DNA of 64,000 nucleotides, taken from contig JALBUN010000045.1 of NCBI GenBank assembly GCA_025174535.1, positions 1,054,001 to 1,118,000 on the forward strand. Direction: 5' to 3'. The position numbers and the translations under genes are program-made. The DNA comes from Cantharellus purpuraceus (lineage: Eukaryota; Basidiomycota; Agaricomycetes; Cantharellales; Hydnaceae). The notes below the pieces were generated by a model. It worked only from the letters and a program-made list of their open reading frames with translations. It ran no database searches and was not told where the DNA came from. Of this stretch, positions 38,405 through 48,518 are shown piece by piece. How positions within the stretch are numbered: position 1 is the first letter of the stretch; the number at the start of each line of letters is the position of its first letter.

Positions 38405-41400
38405 ATGTCAAACCCTTTGGCAAGCATGAGCGTGGCCAAGCTTGAGCAGTTGCTCTTGGCCTGACAGAAGGAAGAGGAAGAGGAGTGGAAACGGAAAGAG
38501 GAGGAGGAAGCAGAATGGAGATGGAAGGAGGAGGAGGAGGAGGAATGGAGACGGAAGGAGGAGGAGGAGGTGGAACAGAGATGCAAGGAGGAGGAGGAGG
38601 AGGTGGAATGGAGATGGAAGGAGGAGGAGGAGGAGCAGAGGCGGAAAGAGGCGGTGGAGATGGAACGGAGAAGGAAAGAGGAGGAAGCGAAGGCTGAGAG
38701 AGCCCACAGGGTCAGGGAACTTGCAGCCATGGTGGGGGCCGCGAGACTGAAGGAAGTGGAGGAGCAGGCACATGAGCTAGAAGCCGCCATGGAGGTAGAG
38801 GAGGAGGTGACCGGGGCAGGGGGAACCAGCCACCCAGGAAGTCCAAGTGTGCCAATACAGACAGGGACCCCCAAGGTTGCCATCATCTCTGTTATGCGGA
38901 CGGAGACAACTTGTCTGACAACTGTCACTGCGGTGGCCTCACCGTTACGTCCACGGGCACAGTCATTATTTGAGTTGGGTGCAGCTGAGGAAGATGATGC
39001 GGCGGAGACAGAGAGGGCAGAGGTGGAGGCAGATCCCGATGCCAATATGGAGCTCGATGCAAATGTGGAGCCCGAGGTGGGTGTGGATGTCAGGACAGAT
39101 GCGGAGCCGGATCCAACTTCAAATTCTTATGAGGAGATGGCTTGGGTAGCCATGGTCGAGGCTCGCAAAAGAGCGGATGTTTTGGAACCGTGAACTTCAA
39201 CCTAAACTGTGGTGTTAATCACAATCTAAGTTTAGCCTGAAGATGTATGACCTTTCAAGGCTAGCAATAAGCTTGAAACTATTTTAACAGAGAACCCAAT
39301 TAAGAAATTATACTCCAGTGAACAATCACAATCAATGTTGCCACAGGAAGTGAAGCAATAGAGATTTATGCTTGTCACGTGTAGTTCACGCTTTACTGCT
39401 GATGCAATGTAAAGTCAAAGATTGACAGGCGTTCAAGGGTTCAGATACTTCAAAGGGGGAAGTAACCTAGTGCTTTAGTACTGCAGGTTGAGTGGATTAA
39501 AGCTAACAATAATCCCTTCAATGTAAAAAGATAGATATGCACTTGAACACTTCCTTCTGAACAAGCGTATTCACTGTACGTGTTTATCCATGATAGAATC
39601 AACAGTCAAGGGATATTAATCTCGTCTCAAAGAGGTGAGTTAATAGACTGTGTTGTTGATTTATTGAAATGCCCACAATTGAACCAACCGATCAATAGCA
39701 AAGTACGTGTTAACCTGACTAACCTCAGAGTCTCAATTAAACGTGCAGTATTCTTGACCAATCAATAGCCTAGTACATATTAACCTGACTAACCTCAGAG
39801 TCTCAATTAAACGTGCAAGATTCTTGATTATAACCAATAGCCTGATACATGATAATTTGACTAACCTCAGAGTCTCAATTACACGTGTAAGGTTCTTGAT
39901 CAATGAATAACAATTAATACACTTCAAGTTACTGCTCCAAGTGGGCTTGTAGTGTGTTAATTACTAATCAGTTACTCTGTATTAACTTCTTCTCTGAGTT
40001 TGATTAATATTAGAGCCTGCTGCGCTTGTAATATAATAACTTCTGGCTTCTCCAAGAGTCAATCAAAGTTAATATACACTAAGAGTAGCTGATATAAGCG
40101 TGATGCTTATGTGATGATTACTCAATGCTTGAGTAGACACTGCTGTGTGTGTGTGGTAAAAAGATCTTATTTATTGCACTGCTGTTGCAGCCCTTTATAT
40201 ATACATGGACTATCTAGCTTATGTAACTAATCAGAGAACATTCCTGGTGCTTAGGGAAGCCCCTGGAAGGAAAGAGAAGGCCGGGGAACCTTGTGGAAGG
40301 TCCAGGAAGGTGTCAGAACCTTCTGTGGCCACTTTTGGCTGAAGTGCATGAACTCTGATGATTATGTAATGCGCGCGTCGTTCGCTCGCGCGCGAGTGCT
40401 CGTCGGAGTTGAATGACAGATTATATCAGCAACCGACCCCTTGTGTACACTTGTGGGCTCAAATACACAAAAAAGCGAAATATAAGTACATTCAATAGAA
40501 CATTTGAAATACCTTTAAACTACTAAATAATAGTCCTTATTTGAAGTAGTCTAGAACTGCATATACCCCAACAGCGGAGCTCTATGCTGCTACCACTAAG
40601 AAGAATCTCAATGTTGTGGTTTTTTCATTGAAGGTGTACCCGAGTGCTGATATGGAGAAGTGGGAGGCAGATTGGAGGGTCATATGGTGCAAGGCGGAGA
40701 GTCACATGTTGGTGACCCGTAAGAAGGAGCTGCGTGTTGCGAGGTTGGCGATCCAGCTTCACAAGCATGAGATGGAGAAGGCGGCGGCAGAACAGCAGGA
40801 CAAGGAGGAGGAGAGGGAACACTTGGAGGCTGCAGTGAGAAGGGGTGGACCACCCAAGGCTCTGGCTCCAGCAGAGCCATTTGGCGGGCCCAGCGTAACT
40901 TGTGACTTGTGTCGTGATGCAGGCGTGGAGTGTGGTGGCCTACTGGCCCAACTTGCCGCTTTTGGTCCTGTGATCATTGTTGGGGTCAGAAAGGAGGGTG
41001 TAGGATTGATGGAAAGTTCGATCCCCGGAGTCGGAGTGTCAAGCCCCAACTAGTGGTACAAGGAGGGGCAGAGAAAGAATTGGAAGGTCGTCCAACCAAA
41101 AAGCAGCGGATGGAGACAGGTGCTGTGGCAGCTGGGGGAAGCAGTGTTGGATCGGAAGGGGCAACGACAGGTGCAGGTACAGGGCACATCTCTGCACCCA
41201 ATAGTACCATGTGCCAGCTTATCCGGCTGGTTAACCTTCAGTCGGAGCACCTCTGGCGGACAGAGGGGTTGCTAGTGGACTTGGTGAAGACGATGAAATG
41301 GAAGGAGGTTCTGGAGGGTCGGTGGACAGCCGAGTTACATTGGTTGCGGAAGTTCATGGCCCCTTTGGACGAGGATTTGGACATGGGGGATGAGAAAGAT

Positions 41401-41487
41401 TGGGTGTCGGATGTAGAGAGTGATGATGAGTCAGAGACGGAGCCTGAGGTAGATAAGGGGAAGGGAAAAAGGAAACGTGATGTATGA
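38405..41487 (+). pseudogene. RT-1 antisense accessory gene: coiled-coil, Cys-rich protein (disrupted)
   Basis: Starts MSNPLASMSVAKLEQLLLA and runs into a highly charged Glu/Lys/Arg/Trp coiled coil (38460-38790), a Ser/Thr/Glu-rich middle, 'EEMAWVAMVEARKRA', then after the inserted LTR 'VYPSADMEKWEADWRVIW', a second helix, a cysteine cluster ('CDLCRDAGVEC', then 'CRFWSCDHCWGQKGGC') and an acidic tail ending GKGKRKRDV. I know similar Cys-rich predicted proteins to be abundant in Agaricomycete genomes, but I cannot name a function. Breaks: TGA at 38462-38464, solo LTR at 39178-40573, and a -1 frame change at about 40930. It is convergent with the RT-1 integrase, 155 bp apart. Confidence 0.7.
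39178..40573 (-). mobile_element. Solo LTR of family G inside the accessory gene
   Basis: The unit reads TGTTTTGGAACC...CCCCAACA on the plus strand and is flanked on both sides by GCGGA (39173-39177 and 40574-40578), a perfect 5-bp target duplication. Its first 30 bases resemble the G sequences at 50,226 and 60,830. The TATA-like TATATATAAAG on the minus strand (about 40190-40205) sets its transcriptional direction. Removing it with one duplication copy rejoins the host frame. Confidence 0.85.
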
Positions 41488-41641
41488 AAATAAACAATGA
41501 AAATGATTATAAATTTCAGAGCGGAGAAAAATGAGTCAGAGTGATATTCCTTCGGAGTTTTTTGGGCAGGCTGGTAATTTCCCTTGTGACTTGTAATAAA
41601 ATGATGATGCGAAATAATAGAATTAGCATTAGTAATCGAAC

Positions 41642-43024
41642 TTAAAGATTCATAAGGGGGCCAGGTTTGTCTGGATAAGCGGAGTGAAAGTTGGAGATGG
41701 ATTTGGATGCATGATCGAGTTCAGACGTGGAGATCCATGAGGACTCTTCATCGGTGCCTTCGTATCCAGTCCATTTGACTAAGTACTGGAGCTTGCACTT
41801 GTATCGACGGTCGATCTTCGAGTCCAGGATTTCAGAGATCTCATATTCATTGTCTCCTTCGATGATGATCGGGGGAGGTGGGGGTTGCGTGCAACTGGAG
41901 ATCTCATTCGTAGTAGCGGGTTCGAGCATTGATATATGGAAAACCAGATGAACTGCTTGGAAGTGGTCCAGGAGGCGGAGGGTGAAGGACCTGCTGCCTG
42001 TGTGAGCAATGACCTCATAAGGACCTAAGTATTTCTCAGAGAGTTTCTTCGATGGGTGGGTGGTCCGGAAGTGTTCAGCCTTAACGAATACTTTGTCTCC
42101 GATTTGCAGGTCTGGAGCCGGAATGCAGCGTCGGTCTGCGGAGACTTGATATTGTTTCTGGGCATCAGAGATGGTTTCTCGGAGATGTTGGTGTAGTTGA
42201 TTGAGGTCGGTTACGAATTGGCAGGCTTTGGTGGAGGCAAGTTCTTTCTCAGGGTGGACGGAGATGTTCAGGTGATAGCCTTTATTAGCAAAAAATGGAG
42301 AGATGCCAGTAGTTGCGTTCGGAGTGTTGTTGTAGGCAAACTCTGTGATTGGAAGTAGATCAGCCCAGTTGTCTTGTTGATAGTTACAATAGATTCGGAG
42401 GTATTGTTCCGTTTGTCCATCTCCTTCAGGATGGTATCCAGAGGTGAAATGAAGCTTCATATCAAGAGCCTTTCCTAGTGTGCAGAAGAAGGAGGACACA
42501 AACTCTGAGCCTCGATTGGACATGACATGCGATGGGACTCCGTGTTTAGAGAATACGTGGAGAACGAACAATTTAGCTAGTGAGGCAGAGGTGATGGTAT
42601 CATGTGTCAGAATGAATAGTGATTGTTTAGTGAACCTGTCGACAATCACGAGTATGGTGTCGTATCCGAGCGATGGGGGGAGCTTCTCTATGAAATCCAT
42701 GGAGATGGAGTTCCATGGTTGCTCTGGGACCGGAAGTTGCTTAAGTGTTCCGTAGGGTTTGTGCCTTTGTGATTTTGAGCGCATACATGTGGTGCAGGAG
42801 TTACAGTAGTGTTGAATGTATTCTCGCATTTTTGGCCATACATAGTCTCGTCGGATTAATCCTTGTGTACAATTTTGCCTGAAATGGCCCGAGATCAGGT
42901 GATCATGATAATACTGCAAAACTTGGAGTTGGAGGCCATTGATGTCGGGGACGTATATCTGGTTGTTGTGTTGGAGGTGTCCTTCGGGGTCAAGTGACCA
43001 TTTTGGATTGGAAGGGTTGTCCAA
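41642..43024 (-). pseudogene. RT-1 integrase with C-terminal chromodomain
   Basis: The 460-residue frame contains the HHCC zinc finger ('YYHDHLISGHF...YCNSCTTC'), the catalytic core 'WNSISMDFIEKLPPS', 'GVPSHVMSNRGSEFVSS' and 'HFTSGYHPEGDGQTEQ', and after the GPF/GPY-like region ('LSEKYLGPYEVI') a chromodomain ('EYEISEILDSKIDRR...YLVKWTGYEGTDEESSW'). This marks a chromovirus. The second core Asp of the DDE triad is Asn (SNRGSEF instead of SDRGSEF), from a CpG to CpA change, which should abolish integration. The chromodomain normally directs insertion to marked chromatin. Confidence 0.88.
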
Positions 43025-43105
43025 GTGTTTAACTGCAACAGGATCGGATCAGAGTGATGAGCGGATGTCAGAGCGGAGTTGGTAGATGTCCATAATGGTG
43101 ACAGC

Positions 43106-44425
43106 TCAGAGGGTGGGAGTCATGAGGGTGGATGCTTGTAGGGACGATGCCAGCTGTTCATTAGTAAACACAGGATGAAAGTTGTGTGGGTTTACAGTGG
43201 CATAGTCGCTATTCCCCTCTTTAGGGTAGACATCCCATTGTCTAGTTAAAGCATCGGGCTTTGCTCCAAGTTGACCTGGACGGAAACGGATAATGAGATT
43301 GAACTGAGATAGGTATTTGGACCATCGGACTTGTCTCTGGGTGAGCAGTTTCATTGTGGAGAAGTATTCCAAGTTCTTGTGGTCAGTTATGACGTCCACC
43401 AGATCGGAGGGGCCTTCAAGGTAGTGTCTCCATATCCGGAAGGCTTCATATATGGCAAGGAGCTCTTTGTCATGGACATCATAGTTCAGTTTGGGGGGCA
43501 TAAATGTACGTGAGTGAAAAGCGATCGGATGGACTTGTCCGTCGTCTGGAGAGATGATGGACAGGATCGCAGCAAGTGCATAGTCGGAGGCGTCGGTTTC
43601 TAATAGGATAGGAACATCTGGAACCCAATGAGTCAGTATCGGAGCAGAAGTAAAGGCCTTTTTCAAGGTCTCAAAGCTCTGTCTACATTCGTCAGTGAAA
43701 TTCCATTGGATACCCTTCCTAGTGAGTCGGGTGAGTGGAACGGTGATATCAGAGTAGCCGTGAATGAAGCGGCGGAAGAAGTTTGCGAACCCTAGGAAGG
43801 ACTGTACATCCTTGATTTTCTGGGGTTCCGGCCATTCCTGTATGGCTTTGATTTTGTCATCAGACATTGTCAATCCTGCCGGAGAGAGGATATAGCCTAG
43901 GTATTCAACCGAGTCGGAGTGGAATTTGCATTTGTCAGCGCGGGCGAAGAGGCCATGTTTTTGGAGACATTGGAGTACCTCTCGGACATGTGTCTGATGT
44001 TCTTCTTCATTGTCCAAATATACCAAAATGTCGTCTAAGTAAACAAGGACAGTCACATCGAGGAGGTCGGTGAAGGTATCATTCATGAACCTCTGGAAGG
44101 CAGCTGGAGCATTGGTTAGTCTGAAGGGCATGACGCACCACTCAAAAGATCCATATCATGTGCAGAAGGTCGTTTTCCATTCGTCGCCTTCTCGGATGTG
44201 GACTAGATGGTAGGCATGTTGGAGATCTATTTTGGAATAGATTTTAGCCTTTTGAGGACTTTCAAGTAGGTCCGTGGTGTGGGGTATCAGGTATCGGTCT
44301 TTCTTGGTGATCTTGTTGAGTCCACGGAAGTCGACGCATAGACGGAGTGATCCGTCCTTTTTGTGGACAAATAGGACCGGAGCTCCATGGGGAGATAGGG
44401 ATGGGTGGATGAAGCCCGTGGCCAA
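43106..44425 (-). pseudogene. RT-1 reverse transcriptase and RNase H
   Basis: The upstream part (44156-44425) reads '[20 protein letters not shown]' and '[20 protein letters not shown]'. After a TGA near 44150 the frame continues with 'MPFRLTNAPAAFQRFMND', the intact active site 'VLVYLDDILVY', 'YLGYILSPAGL', the thumb, and RNase H ('LLETDASDYALAAIL', 'KELLAIYEAFRIWRHYLEG', 'DHKNLEYF'). The internal stop sits where a CGA-type Arg is expected before YGSFEW. Further TGA codons near 43100 and 43045 separate it from the integrase. Confidence 0.88.
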
Positions 44426-44632
44426 GTTCTCATCTATGAATGTTCAGAGAGCCAGTAGCTCTTTTTGGGATAGCGAGTAGATAGGGCCAAGTGGAGGGGT
44501 GGAGTTGTCATCCAGTTTGATCTTGAGATTGTATGGTCGGTGTTCTGCTAGGGAGTTGGCTTTAGACTTGCTGAACACGTCGGCAAACTCATGATACTCC
44601 TTAGGAACCATAGATAGGTCCAGTGGAGTTGA

Positions 44633-45450
44633 TCAGGCAGAACGGGCAGCGAGGAGTATTGGATCAGAGAGGTGGACCTGGAATGTGTGAGAACCATCCA
44701 GTTTGCTTAGTCTGGTGAAGACCATAGCATCCACCAGTGATATAAATGGCAGGGTAGACGGAGTATCTATCAGAGTGGAGTCAGCAGAGGCGGAAGATAG
44801 TTTCACACCTAAAGTTGCTGGTGACGTCGGGGATGACACAGCCTGTACTGGAGAACGGAATGTGATATGGCCCAATGCCCAGTCAATCAATGGATTGTAG
44901 CGGGTGAGCCAGTTATGTCCGAGAACCACAGAACAGCTGGAGTCAAGCGGAGTAACATAGAATGTAAGGTTCTGGATTTCTCCAACAGAAAAATGGATAG
45001 ACAGATCTATAGCTCATGAAATAACAGCATTAGTAGTGCCATCAAATAATCGGAGTGGTATCGGAGTTATGGTGTATGTATGGAGTTTATGTAAATCAGA
45101 AAAAGAGGAATCGAGGAAACAATGAGTAGAACTGGAGTCAATTAATGCTTGAATAGCGGTATCGGGAATGGAGTTGGAGTAGATGAGGAGGGGTTGGAGT
45201 GGGAAAGAGTGGATGCATTCAGGTGGACCTCGTTTGTTGTACGGGGAGTACCAATGCAGCCCTCAGCCCATATGGAGGCTATAGGACTGCTAACTATTTT
45301 TTTGGGTCCGTCGCTTTTGCGTCGGACTTGTCCATCATGGCGTTGGTGGCACGGCCCTTTGCCTTTGCTGCAGACGAGGTTGCCTTGTTGCAATCCTTGG
45401 CTTGGTGGCCAGGCTTTCCGCAGAACAGACAGAGGTTGTTGTCCATGCGG
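44633..45450 (-). pseudogene. RT-1 gag zinc knuckle and aspartic protease
   Basis: From H copy A leftwards the minus strand resumes gag at 'MDNNLCLFCGKPGHQAKDC' (CCHC knuckle) and continues through 'IWAEGCIGTP' to the protease 'ALIDSSSTHCFLDSSFSDLH' and '[20 protein letters not shown]'. The protease active site is DSS instead of DSG, again a CpG to CpA change; the plus-strand copy at 63,150 keeps DSG. A TGA at 45014-45016 interrupts the frame and is shared with that copy. Confidence 0.82.
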
Positions 45451-46871
45451 TGACGAGCCAGGATGCATCGAGGATGTATATCGAACCACTCTGACAGTCC
45501 AACTCCACCAGCGTCTTTTCATATCAACTTTTAAATAGCACTGCAACTCCCTCTCCACCTCAGTCTCTAATTCTAGCCATCAATTGTCACTCGTGTTTCA
45601 TCGCCATCAATCATTATCAGCCTTCTATTCACACCGATCTTTTCATCATCATTCATATGGCTTCCAATCCTATTCCTCTCTCCAACATCTCTTCTAATAA
45701 TATGTCACACTGGTCTCTGGACACAGAGGACTATCAAAAATACACTGAGCCCCACAGGCATGTTAAGCCACCTCCACATGTCAAAATACTTCCAAAACTC
45801 TTTCAACGTCCAAGATCCCCACCATGTCTCTCCTATGCCATTGGCGATCCTATATTCTTTCACAATTCCGTTGAACCATATACATTCCTCAGCATTTTGC
45901 CTCCATATCATAACATGGATAGAAGAGTCAAATGTGAGGTAGAATTTCAGTCGCCATTGCCGACCTATCCTCCCACTTCAATCTGACTCAGGTTACATCG
46001 TGTCAGGCAAAGGGACCGAATACTCTTGGAAAGGGATACCATATGGAGATGTATCACTAAGACAATAAGGAGTATTTGTTGTGGATGCTGACTGAAGTCC
46101 TCATGTGACTCAGGGTCAACTTACCTTCAGAGCCATAGGGAAGATGGTATTGGTGGACATTTCTATTGTTCTTTTATATGACTCACCCCTGTTTCATCTT
46201 TTAATTCATTCATACACAACTTACTCATCCTTGTTCTATTTTTGATTCTTTTATTACTCATCACCTCCTATTCTTACAAAGATTACCCCTATCTGTCATT
46301 TCATTTCTCCATGATTTCCCCATTAGTAGTTCAACTTCACACACTTCGTCAGCTGGCTTGATCAGCATTTCTTGCATCATATCGCATCATTTGCTCCTCA
46401 TATTGTGTTGTTGTGCCCTGGGGATTTGTATATAAAAGGGCGCTAGTTTTCGCCTTTGGAATCAATCAACAGGTTTTCAGCCAATGCTCTAAAGTCAAAG
46501 TCCATGCTCTAAGTCTATGCTCTATGCTCTATATCACAATCCATCATCTCTACACTGAGGCAAAGCACCTTGGTTCAATGATCAGATTTCCCTCTGCCAC
46601 TGAGAGGTTGCTTCTCCTGAAACCAGCTTTCGCGTACCTCCCAACCGGGCTCCGCATTGTCATCCAGTCACAGAGCACGATCAGCCATTGGGACCAACCT
46701 TTTGCTCCCATCCTCATCCAATCACAGAGCACTATTCCACTTTCCTATTACTCAGTGCCGCCCCTACCCCTGATTGATCTTTGGAGTGCTGAACAACTGC
46801 GTTACACACCATCTGTTTGTTAGGACCGTTGCACGCAGGCTTATAGGATCTATTCCATAAGCAAACTGACA
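45451..46871 (+). mobile_element. H element, copy A
   Basis: 1,421 bp, starting TGACGAGCC and ending CTGACA, flanked by GCGG duplications (45447-45450 and 46872-46875). It interrupts the RT-1 gag between the CR and MDNN codons, shown by comparison with the unbroken copy at 62,845. It contains an ORF (45657-45986) and a second TATA-like box (TATATAAAAGG near 46429). Confidence 0.85.
45657..45986 (+). CDS. H-element ORF, copy A
   Basis: A 109-residue ORF, MASNPIPLSNISSNNMSHW..., with a central block 'PPPHVKILPKLFQRPRSP' and 'LSYAIGDPIFFHNSVEPY'. Start and length are the same in four of the five copies. A TTTTAAATAG box lies about 120 bp upstream. The central block is related to the 145-aa ORF of element F (53424-53861). 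No known domain was recognised, and no signal peptide or membrane helix is visible. Confidence 0.65.
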   Translation: MASNPIPLSNISSNNMSHWSLDTEDYQKYTEPHRHVKPPPHVKILPKLFQRPRSPPCLSYAIGDPIFFHNSVEPYTFLSILPPYHNMDRRVKCEVEFQSPLPTYPPTSI

Positions 46872-47121
46872 GCGGCACTGGTGTTCCTGCTGGGTAAGTT
46901 TTCCATCCTTCCCCAGCTTGGTGGAGAGGTCTGGAGTACTCTTGCGAGCTCCGGAGTTATTGCTGGTGCCAGAATTGTTCTGACCGGCACCAGAACCAGC
47001 AGCATTACCAGTGTTTGACTTCTGGCCTGAGTTGGTGGTGGTCCTCTTATCGGACCCCTTGTTGGACTTTGGGGTCTTGTCCAATGATTTGTCCGATTTG
47101 TTGTTGGCTGAATTTTTGTGG
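46872..47121 (-). pseudogene. RT-1 gag fragment between H copies A and B
   Basis: Reads 'KSDKSLDKTPKSNKGSDKRT', a Gly/Asn/Ser-rich linker, then 'STKLGKDGKLTQQEHQCR'. The same sequence joins directly to the zinc knuckle in the plus-strand RT-1 copy at 62,788-62,880. It is therefore the piece of gag left between two H insertions. Confidence 0.85.
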
Positions 47122-48514
47122 TGTCGGTTCGCTTATGGAATAGATCCTATAAGCCTGCACGCAATGGTCCTAGCAAACAGACAGTGTGTAATGCAGTTAT
47201 TCAGCACTCCAAAGATCAATCAGGTTGAGGGGTAGAGGTAGCACTTAGTAACAGGGAAGTGGAATAGTGCTCTGTGGTTGGATGGGGATGGGAGCAAAAG
47301 GTTGGTCCCAATGGCTGATCGTGCTCTGTGACTGGATGACAATGCGGAGCCCAGTTGGGAGGTACGCAAAAGCTGGTTTCAGGAGAAGCAACCTCTCAGT
47401 GGCAGAGGGAAATCTGATCATTGAACCAAGGTGTTTTACCTCAGTGTAGAGATGATGGATTGTGATATAGAGCATAGAGCATAGACTTAGAGCATGGACT
47501 TTGACTTTAGAGCATTGGCTGAAAACCTGTTGATTGATTCCAAAGGCGAAAACTAGTGCTCTTTTATATACAAATCCCCAGGGCACAACAACACAATATG
47601 AGGAGCAAATGATGTGATATGATGCAAGAAATGCTGATCAAGCCAGCTGACGAAGTGTGTGAAGTTGAACTACTAATGGGGAAATCATGGAGAAATGAAA
47701 TGACAGATAGGGGTAATCTTTGTAAGAATAGGAGGTGATGAGTAATAAAAGAATCAAAAATAGAACAAGGATGAGTAAGTTGTGTATGAATGAATTAAAA
47801 GATGAAACAGGGGTGAGTCATATAAAAGAACAATAGAAACGTCCACCAATACCATCTTCCCTACAGCTCCAAAGGTAAATTGACCCTGGACTTCAGTCAG
47901 CATCCACAACAAATACTCCTTATTGGTATCCCATTCCAAGAGTATTCAGTCCCTTTGCCTGACACGATGTAACCTGAGTCGGATTGAAGTGGGAGGATAG
48001 GTCAGTGATGGCGACTGAAATTCTACCTCATGTTTGACTCTTCTATCTGTGTTACGATATAGAGGTGAAATGCTGAGGAATGTATATGGTTCAACGGAAT
48101 TGTGAAAGAATATGGGATCGCCAATGGCATAAGAGAGACATGGTGGGGATCTTGGACGTTGAAAGAGTTTTGGAAGTATTTTGACATGTGGAGGTGGCTT
48201 AACATGCCCATGGAGCTTGGCGTATTTTTGATAGTCCTCTGTGTCCAGAGACCAGTGTGACGTATTATTAGAAGTGATGTTGGAGAGGGGAATAGAATGG
48301 GAAGCCATGTGAATGATGATGAAAGGATCGGTGTGAATAGAAGGCTGATAATGATTGATGGTGATGAAACATGAGTGACAATTGATGGCTAGAATTAGAG
48401 ACTGAGGTGGAGAGGGAGTTGCGGTGCTATTTAAAAGTTGATACGAAAAGATGCTGGCAGAGTTGGACTGTCAGAGTGGTTCGATATACGTCCTCAATGC
48501 GTCCTAGCTCGTCA
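47122..48514 (-). mobile_element. H element, copy B
   Basis: 1,393 bp in reverse orientation, from TGTCGGTTCGC (right terminus) to GCTCGTCA. Flanks are GTGG and GCAG, which both derive from GCGG by one CpG transition each, the same target sequence as copy A. It splits the RT-1 gag. Copies A and B form an inverted repeat with a 250-bp spacer. Confidence 0.82.
47946..48308 (-). CDS. H-element ORF, copy B (longer C-terminus)
   Basis: 120 residues, MASHSIPLSNI..., collinear with the other copies. Where the others have TGA after PPTSI, this copy has CGA and continues for eleven residues (RLRLHRVRQRD). CGA to TGA is a CpG transition, so this may be the ancestral reading. The middle keeps 'LSYAIGDPIFFHN'. 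Confidence 0.6.
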   Translation of the reverse strand: MASHSIPLSNITSNNTSHWSLDTEDYQKYAKLHGHVKPPPHVKILPKLFQRPRSPPCLSYAIGDPIFFHNSVEPYTFLSISPLYRNTDRRVKHEVEFQSPSLTYPPTSIRLRLHRVRQRD

Positions 48515-48518
48515 GCAG

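Noticed and set aside
38344..39045. Minus-strand Ser-rich ORF of 233 codons
   Set aside because: It is the antisense shadow of the Glu/Lys/Arg-rich coiled coil (GAG/GGA repeats read as CTC/TCC); the plus strand has the TATA box and the continuing gene.
45142..45558. ORFs crossing the left end of H copy A
   Set aside because: They join RT-1 gag/protease sequence to H sequence by chance; the junction is an insertion boundary with a GCGG duplication.
46413..46823. A second conserved ORF of about 134 codons in H (MPWGFVYKRALVFAF...)
   Set aside because: It starts at the distal TATA box and recurs in B, D and E, but it differs in length between copies and is shadowed by opposite-strand ORFs; open reading in a few similar copies is not enough to call it a gene.
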